Source: Corynebacterium sp. J010B-136 (GTDB lineage: Bacteria; Actinomycetota; Actinomycetes; Mycobacteriales; Mycobacteriaceae). Taken from it: DNA of 64,000 nucleotides. The notes beneath the pieces were generated by a model. That model saw nothing but the letters and a program-made list of their open reading frames with translations. It searched no databases and had not been told where the DNA came from. Both the position numbers and the translations under genes were made by a program. Where the stretch lies: the NCBI RefSeq assembly GCF_002967075.1, contig NZ_PUGE01000007.1:62001-126000 (forward strand). The letters are read 5' to 3'. Shown one piece after another: positions 9,399-17,453 of the stretch; position 1 is the first letter of the stretch, and each line of letters starts with the position of its first letter.

Positions 9399-9555
9399 GA
9401 CCCCACCCTAACCGCGTCGCGGGGAAATTCCCACCGTCGCGACGTATTTTACGAACATCAGCACAACTTTGAAGCGAAGTAAGTTTAGCCACCTAATAGC
9501 AAATGGCGTCGAGCCTGTTAACGCTTGTGAATCGTAGCTAGCTAGGATGTTATTT

Positions 9556-9825
9556 ATGATTGCCATCATGACTGTTACCGGTGCCGATCGCACTGGAATT
9601 ATTGCCCAAGTAACCACTGCCCTCGCGGAACTCAACGTCAATATCGTGGACGTGTCCCAGACTTTGATGTCGGGTTATTTCACTATGATTTTGCGCGTGG
9701 AACTTCTTGATTCGGAAACTTCTATTCAAAAGATCCAAGAGCGCATGAAACCGGTTGAGGAAGAAACCCAGCAGGTCATCCGTATTCAGTCGGAAGACCT
9801 GTTTACCGCGATGAACGAAATTTAA
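9556..9825 (+). CDS. ACT-domain protein (UPF0237)
   Basis: The 89-residue protein consists of one ACT domain ([20 protein letters not shown]), the small ligand-binding fold of amino-acid-responsive proteins. I chose ATG 9556 over ATG 9547 because AGGA (9544-9547) then lies 8 nt upstream and the start MIAIMTVTG fits the family. It is followed after 17 nt by the DUF711 gene. This pair is conserved in many bacteria and archaea, so the ACT domain is likely the sensor or partner of that enzyme. The actual ligand and function are not established. Confidence 0.85.
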   Translation: MIAIMTVTGADRTGIIAQVTTALAELNVNIVDVSQTLMSGYFTMILRVELLDSETSIQKIQERMKPVEEETQQVIRIQSEDLFTAMNEI

Positions 9826-9842
9826 AGGGAGCCGCATTCGCA

Positions 9843-11201
9843 ATGGCATTTGAAACACACGGCATCCTAGACACCATCGAGATGATTGAGAAATATCGTC
9901 TCGATATCCGCACCGTTACCATGGGTATTTCCTTGTTGGGCTGTACTCGCACCACCATGGAAGAGACCTGCCAGGCTATTTATGATCGGGTAACCACTCA
10001 GGCTGAGCAACTCGTTGAGGTTTGTGAGGGCATTGAAGCTGAGCTGGGTATTCCTATCGTCAACAAGCGCATCTCCGTCACCCCTATCTCTTTGGTTGTT
10101 GCAGGCGTTGACGGTGACCCGGTTGATGCCGCTAAGGCTTTAGATAAGGCCGCTAAGAAGGTGGGCGTTAACTTTGTCGGCGGTTACTCTGCACTGGTTG
10201 AAAAGGGAGCAACCACCGCGGAAAAGAAGCTGATTAACTCCATTCCGGAAGCTCTGGCGACTACCGACGTGGTGTGCTCTTCGGTCAATATTGCATCGTC
10301 GCGCGCAGGTATCAATATGAATGCCGTGGCGAAGATGGGCGAGATTATTAAAGAATCTGCCGAGCTGACCAAGGATAACTCGGCAATCGCCTGTGCAAAG
10401 CTCGTCGTCTTTGCCAACTCCGTGGGCGATAATCCGTTCATGGCCGGTGCCTTCCACGGTATTGAAGAGCCAGATTGCGTCGTATCCGTCGGTGTCTCTG
10501 GCCCAGGCGTTGTTGACCGCGCGCTGGGCAACCTTACCGGGGCTTCCTTGAATCAGGTCGCTGAAGAGATCAAGAAGGCGGCGTTTAAGATCACCCGCGC
10601 TGGCCAATTGGTAGGCAACATGGCCGCAGAGCGCCTCGGCGTGCCTTTTGGCATCGTGGACCTTTCCCTGGCTCCTACCGCGGAGTTGGGCGACTCGGTC
10701 GCGCACATCTTGGAGCACATGGGCCTGGACCAAGTCGGAACCCATGGCACTACCGCGGCACTCGCGCTGCTTAACGATGCAGTTAAGAAGGGCGGCATGA
10801 TGGCATGCTCCCGTGTTGGTGGTTTGTCTGGTTCCTTTATCCCTGTCTCTGAAGATAAGGGCATGATCGATGCTGTACGCTCCGGTGCAATTTCTATGGA
10901 CAAGCTTGAAGCCATGACTGCAATCTGCTCAGTTGGCTTTGACATGATCGCGCTTCCTGGTGATACCTCTGCCTCGACTATCGCCGGCATGATTGCTGAT
11001 GAAGCAGCCATTGGCGTGATGAACCATAAGACCACCGCGGTGCGCGTCATCCCGGTCCCGGGCAAGACTGTCGGCGATGAAGTTAACTTTGGTGGACTGT
11101 TGGGCTACGCGCCCATCATTCCTGTCAACACGGTGGGCAATTCCGAGTTCATTTCCCGCGGAGGATTCATTCCCGCTCCGGTACATGGATTTAGAAACTA
11201 A
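9843..11201 (+). CDS. DUF711 / UPF0210 family protein (PFL-like fold)
   Basis: The 452-residue protein is of the usual length for UPF0210, a family whose fold resembles pyruvate-formate lyase. ATG 9843 follows AAAGGGAG with an 11-nt spacer. The family signature regions are clear: MGISLLGC near the N terminus, [30 protein letters not shown], and the conserved C-terminal [16 protein letters not shown]-like segment ([17 protein letters not shown]). It is co-oriented with the ACT gene as a two-gene operon closed by the terminator at 11222. No reaction has been firmly assigned to the family. Confidence 0.88.
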   Translation: MAFETHGILDTIEMIEKYRLDIRTVTMGISLLGCTRTTMEETCQAIYDRVTTQAEQLVEVCEGIEAELGIPIVNKRISVTPISLVVAGVDGDPVDAAKALDKAAKKVGVNFVGGYSALVEKGATTAEKKLINSIPEALATTDVVCSSVNIASSRAGINMNAVAKMGEIIKESAELTKDNSAIACAKLVVFANSVGDNPFMAGAFHGIEEPDCVVSVGVSGPGVVDRALGNLTGASLNQVAEEIKKAAFKITRAGQLVGNMAAERLGVPFGIVDLSLAPTAELGDSVAHILEHMGLDQVGTHGTTAALALLNDAVKKGGMMACSRVGGLSGSFIPVSEDKGMIDAVRSGAISMDKLEAMTAICSVGFDMIALPGDTSASTIAGMIADEAAIGVMNHKTTAVRVIPVPGKTVGDEVNFGGLLGYAPIIPVNTVGNSEFISRGGFIPAPVHGFRN

Positions 11202-11221
11202 TACCCGATAGTTTCACCCCC

Positions 11222-11270
11222 ATACCTGTGGTGCGGCCAAATATTTCTGGCCTCATCATAGGTATTTTTT
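11222..11270 (+). terminator. Intrinsic terminator of the ACT-DUF711 operon
   Basis: ATACCTGTGGTGCGGCCA (11222-11239) pairs with TGGCCTCATCATAGGTAT (11248-11265) through 17 pairs, two of them G-U, with one mismatch and an 8-nt loop. TTTTTT follows directly. Confidence 0.88.
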
Positions 11271-11383
11271 ATAACTCAATACGCTGGGGTTTTGGCCGCA
11301 TTTTGGGGGTTAAATCCAAAACATCCTGCATACAGGCTCAATCTTTCTGCGGATTTCCCCGCGAATCGGTGGAGAAACGAATT

Positions 11384-11389
11384 TATAAT
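11384..11389 (+). promoter_or_regulatory. Candidate -10 box of the osmoprotectant operon
   Basis: A perfect TATAAT stands 80 nt before the chosen permease start in an otherwise empty 198-bp spacer. No convincing -35 is present at 16-18 nt, which is common in corynebacterial promoters. This is a sequence resemblance only. Confidence 0.45.
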
Positions 11390-11468
11390 TAGTAACGTTT
11401 ACTTATCCATTCATTTGGTTTATTTACGTGACCGGTATGTATTAATCGTTTCTATTGAATCTGGGCAG

Positions 11469-12113
11469 GTGACTATTTTGGGCGAGTTCATTATTGACCG
11501 CTGGCAAGACATCACCTTTCGCGCTTACCAGCATGCTTCATTGGTATTCCAGTCGGTGTTGCTAGCGCTAGTCATTGCACTCATTATCGCGGTTTTAGTT
11601 TCTTCGCACCATCGTGCGACCGCAATTGCTAACTCACTTTCATCAATTGGCTTAACGCTGCCGTCTTTGGCGCTATTGGGCCTGGCCATTCCACTGTTTG
11701 GAATCGGCACCATTCCTTCAGTTGTTCTCGTCGTGTTTTACGCGGTGTTACCGATTTTGCGCAATGCCATCGTGGGCTTGCAAAACATTGACCCGGGAAT
11801 TATTGAATCAGCTCGGGGGCAAGGCATGAGCCCGGCCGCTGTTTTATTTAAAGTTCAATTGCCGCTAGCGTGGCCGGTGATCATGACCGGCGTGCGTGTC
11901 TCGACCCAGATGTCTATGGGCGTTGCCGCCATCGCCGCTTATGCGCTGGGCCCTGGTTTGGGTTCTTATATCTTTTCGGGCTTAAGCCAAATCGGCGGTG
12001 CGAATGCCTTGAACTATGCATTCGTCGGCACCATCGGCATCGTCATTATCGCACTTGTTGTCGATGCACTTTTGGCACTTCTGCAAAAACTCACCACGTC
12101 AAAGGGGCTATAG
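11469..12113 (+). CDS. Osmoprotectant ABC importer, permease 1 (OpuCB/ProW type)
   Basis: The membrane permease has 214 residues and about six helices. The cytoplasmic EAA loop, which contacts the ATPase, is visible as ESARGQGMSPAAVLFKVQLP. The frame is open from 11292, but residues before GTG 11469 do not resemble the family; GTG 11469 gives the usual length, and TTG 11478 is an alternative. The ribosome site is weak. It is the first gene of a permease-ATPase-permease-binding protein operon for quaternary amines such as glycine betaine, carnitine or choline. The exact substrate cannot be read from sequence. Confidence 0.85.
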   Translation: MTILGEFIIDRWQDITFRAYQHASLVFQSVLLALVIALIIAVLVSSHHRATAIANSLSSIGLTLPSLALLGLAIPLFGIGTIPSVVLVVFYAVLPILRNAIVGLQNIDPGIIESARGQGMSPAAVLFKVQLPLAWPVIMTGVRVSTQMSMGVAAIAAYALGPGLGSYIFSGLSQIGGANALNYAFVGTIGIVIIALVVDALLALLQKLTTSKGL

Positions 12114-12117
12114 GAAT

Positions 12118-13386
12118 ATGTCTGAAACTTCTAAAGCACGCGCTGCCTCCGATTCAAGTACTCCCGCTAGTGCCAGTTCCACGAGCACTAGCACCGCGGG
12201 CGCAAGCACTGCGGGTGCGAGCATTGAGTTCAAAAATATTACGAAGAAGTACCGCGGCCAATCATCACCAGCCGTTGATAATTTGTCGTTGGAAATCCCT
12301 GCAGGTGAGTTGGTCGCCTTCGTCGGCCCGTCGGGTTGTGGCAAGACCACCTCGCTCAAGATGATCAACCGCTTGGTGGAACCTACTAGTGGCCAGATCC
12401 TGATCAATGGCGACGACGCTATTAAGCGCAATCCGACTGAGCTGCGCCGCCAAATTGGCTACGTGATTCAAGGTGGTGGCTTACTCCCCCATATTTCCGT
12501 CGCTGACAATATCGCTTTGGTGCCTTCGCTGCTGAAATGGCCTAAAGCTAAAATCACCAAGCGTACTGATGAGCTTTTGGAGATGGTCGGGCTGGATCCG
12601 TCCATCTACCGCGACCGTTTCCCACGTGAGCTCTCCGGTGGTCAGCAACAGCGCGTTGGTGTAGCCCGCGGTCTAGCGGCGGACCCACCAGTGGTCTTGA
12701 TGGATGAGCCTTTTGGTGCAGTCGATCCCATCACGCGTGCTCGTTTGCAAGATGAGCTGGTAAATATCCAGTCTGAGCTGGGCAAAACTATCGTCGTGGT
12801 GACCCACGATATTGATGAAGCTATCAAGCTAGGCCACCGCATCCTTATCCTGGAACCGGGCGCCAAAATTGCGCAATACGATACGCCAGAACATATCTTG
12901 GCTGCTCCGGCATCCGACTTCGTGGAGGATTTCATCGGCTCGGGCTCTGCATTAAAGCAGCTGAACCTGCGTCGCGTGGATGAATTCCCCTTGGAGCAGC
13001 CTCCAGTTGCGCGCATTGGTGACAATGCCGCAGAAGCCATCCGTCATGCACGCGAGGCTAAGCAAAAGTCTGTCATTGTGCTCGATAATCAGGACCGCCC
13101 CCGCGAATGGGTGCAGCTACGCCAGCTGGAGCGCGTGGATAGGATTCCAGAGCCGAAGATTGAGTTGTCATCGACAGTCGATGCCCGCTCAACCGTCAGC
13201 GATGCTATGTCCGCCATGCTGGCCTCGTCCCACGGCGGTGCGATGGTCACCCGCCGCGGCAAGTACATCGGCGTTATCAGCTACGACACGGTCAACGACT
13301 ACATCCGCAGCCTCAATGAAGCTGCCGCTCACGATGCAGCCGATGACGCATCGCCAAAGGAGGTCGACTCCGGTGGAGAAATTTAA
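12118..13386 (+). CDS. Osmoprotectant ABC importer, ATPase with CBS domain (OpuCA/ProV type)
   Basis: The 422-residue ATPase begins with a Ser/Thr/Ala low-complexity tail (about 1-35), uncommon in this family. Next come Walker A GPSGCGKTT (70-78), the signature LSGGQQQR, Walker B VVLMDEPFGAVDP and the switch His in THDIDEA. The C-terminal part (about 300-405) is CBS-like. In OpuA/OpuC systems CBS modules sense ionic strength or c-di-AMP, so osmotic gating is likely by inference. ATG 12118 follows a TAGGAA ribosome site four nucleotides after the first permease stop. The 3' end overlaps the second permease gene by 14 nt, indicating translational coupling. Confidence 0.9.
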   Translation: MSETSKARAASDSSTPASASSTSTSTAGASTAGASIEFKNITKKYRGQSSPAVDNLSLEIPAGELVAFVGPSGCGKTTSLKMINRLVEPTSGQILINGDDAIKRNPTELRRQIGYVIQGGGLLPHISVADNIALVPSLLKWPKAKITKRTDELLEMVGLDPSIYRDRFPRELSGGQQQRVGVARGLAADPPVVLMDEPFGAVDPITRARLQDELVNIQSELGKTIVVVTHDIDEAIKLGHRILILEPGAKIAQYDTPEHILAAPASDFVEDFIGSGSALKQLNLRRVDEFPLEQPPVARIGDNAAEAIRHAREAKQKSVIVLDNQDRPREWVQLRQLERVDRIPEPKIELSSTVDARSTVSDAMSAMLASSHGGAMVTRRGKYIGVISYDTVNDYIRSLNEAAAHDAADDASPKEVDSGGEI

Positions 13387-14125
13387 AACCCTCAAAGGCG
13401 AAAATCGCCTCCTTATTCTGGGCATCCCTGTTCTAGTTATCACCGCCGTGGCAGGTTGGGCTATTTGGCGCTCTACCGCGACCTTGGATGATATTGAAGC
13501 CCGCACACTCGCCCCTGCTTCCGTCATGAGTTTGACCTGGGAGCACTTGCTCATCGTCGTGGTATCGGCAGTGTTTGTGCTAATCACAGCGATTCCGCTG
13601 GGTATCGTGCTAACGCGCCCCGCCACGCAATTTTTAAGCCCTGTGGTTACCGCTATTGCCAATATTGGCCAGGCAGCACCGGTTATCGGCGTTATTGTTC
13701 TGCTGGCTATTTGGCTTGGCTTCGGCCCACCGGTTGCTATCTTGGCGCTGTGGTTCTATGCCTTCTTGCCAGTGCTAGCGAACGTCGTCGCTGGTTTGCG
13801 CGGGGTGGATAGCTCGCTGGTGGAAGCCGCACGCGGCTTATCGATGTCCCCCATGCAAGTCCTCTTCAAGGTCGAACTGCCACTGGCACTGCCGGTGATT
13901 ATGACTGGCGTGCGAACCTCATTGGTCTTACTCGTTGGTGCAGGCGCCTTCGCGACTTTCATTGACGCAGGCGGTTTGGGCGGTCTGATCACCGCGGGCA
14001 TCAACTTGTACCGCAACCCAGTGTTGATTTCTGGCGCAGTGCTCATCGCCGCTTTGGCATTGGCCATTGAGTGGGTCGGCCGCGTCCTAGAAATTAGCTT
14101 GACACCGAAGGGAATGCTGAAGTGA
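13373..14125 (+). CDS. Osmoprotectant ABC importer, permease 2 (OpuCD/ProW type)
   Basis: The 250-residue second permease has its EAA loop at EAARGLSMSPMQVLFKVELP, closely parallel to the first permease, so the two form a heterodimeric channel. An N-terminal extra helix (LLILGIPVLVITAVAGWAIW) precedes the family core. GTG 13373 is chosen because AAAGGAGG (13356-13363) lies 9 nt upstream, inside the end of the ATPase gene. The open frame extending back to 12980 is only overlap with the ATPase. The stop overlaps the binding-protein start (GTGA). Confidence 0.88.
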   Translation: MEKFKTLKGENRLLILGIPVLVITAVAGWAIWRSTATLDDIEARTLAPASVMSLTWEHLLIVVVSAVFVLITAIPLGIVLTRPATQFLSPVVTAIANIGQAAPVIGVIVLLAIWLGFGPPVAILALWFYAFLPVLANVVAGLRGVDSSLVEAARGLSMSPMQVLFKVELPLALPVIMTGVRTSLVLLVGAGAFATFIDAGGLGGLITAGINLYRNPVLISGAVLIAALALAIEWVGRVLEISLTPKGMLK

Positions 14126-15078
14126 AAAAAGTATTAGCAACGCTAACAGCAGCAAGCACCTTATTCTTAGCAAGCTGTGGCTTGGGCACAGCAGGTGGCT
14201 TGATTCCTTCGAGTGAGCTGCAAGGCGACCTCGCCGATATTGACCTAGAAGGCGCGGCCATCGGTGTCGGTTCTAAAAACTTCACTGAGCAGATTATCCT
14301 GGGCAAAATCGCAGCCATCCTTTTGGAATCTGCAGGTGCTAATGCTCGCGATCTCACCAACGTGCCGGGCTCGACTTCAGCGCGTCAGGCGCTGGTTTCT
14401 GGAGACCTGGACATGATGTTTGAGTACACCGGCACAGCGTGGATTACGTACATGGGCAATGCTGATCCGATCCCGGATGAGCAGGAACAGTACGAAGCGG
14501 TCCGCGAAGCCGATGCTGCCAATGATATCGAGTGGCTACCCGTGTATCCCCTGAATAATACCTACGCGTTGGCATCGAATCAGGAGGTGGCCAATGAGTA
14601 TGGTTTGGAAACACTGCACGATATCGCGAACATTCCGATGGAAGAGCAAACCATCTGTACAGATGCTGAGTTTCGCGCGCGTAACGATGGCCTCTTCCCA
14701 CTGCTGAAAGAATACGGGCTGGAGGAACCACCGCACGACAACATCATGGAAATGGATGTCGGTGCAGTCTATGCGGCCGTTGCAAACGGTGACTGCAGCC
14801 TAGGCGTGGTCTTTACAACCGATGGTCGCATCCCAGCGCTTGACCTCAACGTTCTGGAAGACCCCGAAGCTTTCTTCCCGAAGTACAACCTAGCAATGAC
14901 AGTGCGTTCTGAAGTCTTAGAGGAACACCCCGAGATCGAAGAGCTCTTCGCTCCCCTGGCCGATATCCTGACCAACGAACGGATGCAGGAACTTAACGCC
15001 CGCGTCGATATCGATGGCGAAGACTACGCCGATGTGGCCTACGACTTCCTCGTCGAAGAAGGTTTCCTCGCCGAGTAG
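14122..15078 (+). CDS. Osmoprotectant ABC importer, substrate-binding lipoprotein (OpuCC type)
   Basis: The 318-residue lipoprotein starts at GTG 14122, overlapping the upstream stop by 4 nt. A signal peptide ends in the lipobox LASC, with lipid-modified Cys19. The mature protein carries the family hallmarks VGSKNFTEQIILG and MMFEYTGTAW of the OpuCC/ProX/OsmF group, whose binding pockets are aromatic cages for quaternary ammonium groups. It is anchored outside the membrane and delivers ligand to the two permeases. A hairpin at 15111-15142 follows. Confidence 0.9.
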   Translation: MKKVLATLTAASTLFLASCGLGTAGGLIPSSELQGDLADIDLEGAAIGVGSKNFTEQIILGKIAAILLESAGANARDLTNVPGSTSARQALVSGDLDMMFEYTGTAWITYMGNADPIPDEQEQYEAVREADAANDIEWLPVYPLNNTYALASNQEVANEYGLETLHDIANIPMEEQTICTDAEFRARNDGLFPLLKEYGLEEPPHDNIMEMDVGAVYAAVANGDCSLGVVFTTDGRIPALDLNVLEDPEAFFPKYNLAMTVRSEVLEEHPEIEELFAPLADILTNERMQELNARVDIDGEDYADVAYDFLVEEGFLAE

Positions 15079-15110
15079 TCTTCCTTCAGTTCCCCACTCA
15101 CGATAAATCA

Positions 15111-15142
15111 TGGGTGCCGTCTCCGAAGTGGAGCGGCACCCA
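15111..15142 (+). terminator. Hairpin after the osmoprotectant operon
   Basis: TGGGTGCCG (15111-15119) pairs with CGGCACCCA (15134-15142), and inside it CTCC (15121-15124) with GGAG (15130-15133). The downstream sequence is AAAGCACG, with no T-run, so termination is likely but not canonical. Confidence 0.55.
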
Positions 15143-15236
15143 AAGCACGTTGGTCATAGCCCTTAGATCAAAATCTTGGACTGACGGTCAAAAGTGTTAA
15201 GGGTTGGCGTCCCCATACCCAGAAAGAATTTTCAAG

Positions 15237-15854
15237 ATGAAGCGACTTCTCCCTATCGCAGCTACGTCCCTTCTGGTCGTTGGTTGCTCAGCACCAGATT
15301 CCACACCGGCTACATCAAGCACAGTTGATACAGCCCCGTCTAGCACCAAGACATCCACTCAGCTCGCAAGCAGTAGCTCTACAACGAGTGCAGCAACTAC
15401 CACTTCAGATCCGTTCCCCTCGCTGGAGCCTGAGCCGACAGAACAATCCGAAAACCATGTGCCTGCCGAAGCTGCTGAACCCTACATTGTGGAATGTATC
15501 GGCATACCTCCTGGAATCCAATCCAGAATGTCCGACGGCTCAACTATTTACACTGACTACTGCTTTGAGCAGCTCGGAGGTCCCGAGTATCTAGAAGCCG
15601 AAAGTTGGGCAAACAGCCCAGATAATCCCGCACGTGCTGCGTACCTTGAGGAACAAGAACGTCTTGCTAACATCCCCTATGCAGATGGAGGTACCTGTCC
15701 TGCCTACAAATGTGGTTACGGTACTAATAGTCAGGGAGAACGGAATCCCTCCTCTGGTGAGCTTCAAGCAGTTGTCGCGTGCGATACCGGTTATATCACT
15801 GACCCTGAACATTGCGAATCACTCGAGTGGGTTAGGGACCACAGTTACGAGTAA
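15237..15854 (+). CDS. Orphan secreted lipoprotein, unknown function
   Basis: The 205-residue protein has a short lipoprotein signal peptide with lipobox VVGC (Cys17). A Ser/Thr-rich linker (about 20-60) likely spans the cell wall, followed by an acidic domain. The domain holds six cysteines (in VECI, DYCF, GTCP, YKCG, VACD, EHCE), enough for three disulfides. ATG 15237 follows AGAAAG; the frame is open back to 15204 without a better start. I recognise no family. It stands alone between the osmoprotectant operon and the broken HNH gene, in a part of the chromosome that looks variable between corynebacteria. Confidence 0.7.
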   Translation: MKRLLPIAATSLLVVGCSAPDSTPATSSTVDTAPSSTKTSTQLASSSSTTSAATTTSDPFPSLEPEPTEQSENHVPAEAAEPYIVECIGIPPGIQSRMSDGSTIYTDYCFEQLGGPEYLEAESWANSPDNPARAAYLEEQERLANIPYADGGTCPAYKCGYGTNSQGERNPSSGELQAVVACDTGYITDPEHCESLEWVRDHSYE

Positions 15855-16001
15855 TTGATCAATCCCAGGTTCTTTCTGCTTCCACTAAAGAGTGAAATAG
15901 GAGCAGAAAAACTAGAGACCCCAAGTTGATCACGAGAGTCAAGAATTGCAGATCCGCTTCTAGGGTGTGCCTTTCACTCAATCTCGTAGCATTTGCTCTT
16001 G

Positions 16002-16030
16002 CCTGATTGTCTTACCTGATTATCTTTCCT
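16002..16030. repeat. Short tandem repeat upstream of the HNH gene
   Basis: Two 13-bp units, CCTGATTGTCTTA (16002-16014) and CCTGATTATCTTT (16015-16027), differ at two positions and are followed by a third partial CCT. No known site matches. The rest of 15855-16130 shows nothing clear except the palindrome at 16094. Confidence 0.6.
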
Positions 16031-16093
16031 GTGGATAACTTCGCCGTTTGGGTGACGTGTCATGTGAAATTCGGGCAGATTTTTGAACTTGCA

Positions 16094-16103
16094 CTAGCGC
16101 TAG
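16094..16103. other. Perfect 10-bp palindrome before the HNH gene
   Basis: CTAGCGCTAG lies 27 nt before the HNH start codon and is partly extended by flanking GC pairs. It could be an operator or simply chance; no factor is suggested by the sequence. Confidence 0.4.
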
Positions 16104-16130
16104 CTTGCGGCGGCTTTTAGTGTCGAAGTC

Positions 16131-17270
16131 ATGGACCCATTAATGAAAGCTTTCAAGCTTCTCACCAGCAACGGCATTGGCTTTTTACGCCTGTGCGCTG
16201 AGTACTCCCCTTACGATCTAGCCGATGACGGCATTGAAATTTCATTAGCTAAAAATTACACCCGACTTGCAAGCACCCTTTTTAGCCCGTGTGATTCCCC
16301 ACGAGTGCAGCGCGAGGCTATAGCCCTTGCCGAAGAGCGCCAGTTGAGCGTCAACCATCTGCTGATGATTAACAAGCACGCCAAGAAGCTCAAAGCCCGC
16401 GGCGCGGCGTGGAAGCTTCGCGCTGAACTTATCGCTCGTGAAGGGTCTTTAGAAGAAGTCAATGAATACGCCAAAAAGCGCATCACCGAAGAAGGCGGCG
16501 ATAAACCCAAACAACGCGGCGTGCGCGTAGGCCGAGCTATTGATGGCCTCCGAACCATTAGCATCACCGATACCCAACGGAAGATTACCGACTTAGAAAA
16601 GACGCTTGATGCTGCCATCAAAGACGATGACCAGCCACGTTCTGAAGCATTGCTGGAACCCTTCTGGGACCTAGTCGAAGGTGATGGCACCGGGCTTATC
16701 AAGCCTGAATAACGCACAGTGATTGCTATCGGTCTCGACGATTTCGAGAAAGTCTCTTGCGGCAAGGGCGAGGAAGTAATCGTCGCCTTATCCGACGGCA
16801 CGACCATGACCGGTGCCGAGTTTATTAACACCGCGATGGAAGGTGCACTCGGAGACAAACTCTACGTCGGGCTTTTCCACCCCACCGCCGGGCCAGTCAA
16901 TCTCTACGAAGCCCGATTCGCGTCAGACAAGCTGCGCACTCTTGCCATGGCGGAGAACCTGGTGTGTCCGTGGCCGGACTGCAACGTGCCTGCCGATCGG
17001 TGCCAGGTGCACCATATCGATGCTCATAAGAACGGTGGGCACACTAAGCCATCAAACTTGACGATGTTGTGTAAGTATCACAACGGCGTCAATAACGATG
17101 ACCCAGACGGTCAGCGCAACAAACGCAGACCAGGAAAGCCGAAACGAGGCAAGCCCAATCGCGGGAGGATGCGCCGCCACCGCGGCAAGGTCCGCCTGCA
17201 CACCCCAGGCGGCAAACTGGTGGGCAACACCCATGCCCTGAGCAGCATGGGAGCAATGAACCTGATCTAA
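16131..17270 (+). pseudogene. HNH endonuclease of the corynebacterial 13E12/DUF222-like family, broken by one stop
   Basis: Two adjacent frames in the same phase make one protein of about 379 codons interrupted only by TAA at 16710-16712. The first part (16131-16712, 193 residues) has the family N terminus (FLRLCAEY, then AWKLRAELIAREGSLEE). The second (from CGC 16713; GTG 16719 is its first start codon) begins RTVIAIGLDDFEKV and carries the HNH nuclease signature: CPWPDCNVPADRCQVHH, then NLTMLCKYHNGVN. The basic tail is rich in Arg and Lys. The stop replaces a residue in a region usually read through in relatives; TAA is one base from a Tyr codon. No frameshift is needed. Both halves keep normal codon use, so the change looks recent, unless the stop is read through or is a sequencing error. 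Confidence 0.8.
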
Positions 17271-17289
17271 TTCCCAGGACAAGAGAAAA

Positions 17290-17316
17290 CCCAACTAGAA
17301 ATACCATCTAGTTGGG
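17290..17316. terminator. Terminator hairpin between the HNH remnant and the ABC-F gene
   Basis: CCCAACTAGA (17290-17299) pairs perfectly with TCTAGTTGGG (17307-17316) around a 7-nt loop. On the minus strand it is followed by TTTTCTCTT, so it works best for the ABC-F gene, and possibly for both converging genes. Confidence 0.75.
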
Positions 17317-17453
17317 AAATTCGGCGATCGGTTTTTCAAAAGTGGAAGCCCACGAACGCTGCTACGACTGATCAAGTCCTTGCACGATAATGTTAGACAG
17401 CCTCTAGTACACCTGCAAAGATGACACCGAGGTTCACAAGTGGGTTGAGAAGA

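Noticed and set aside
11292-11468. 59 extra codons at the front of the first osmoprotectant permease
   Set aside because: They do not resemble the family, contain the putative promoter and make the protein too long.
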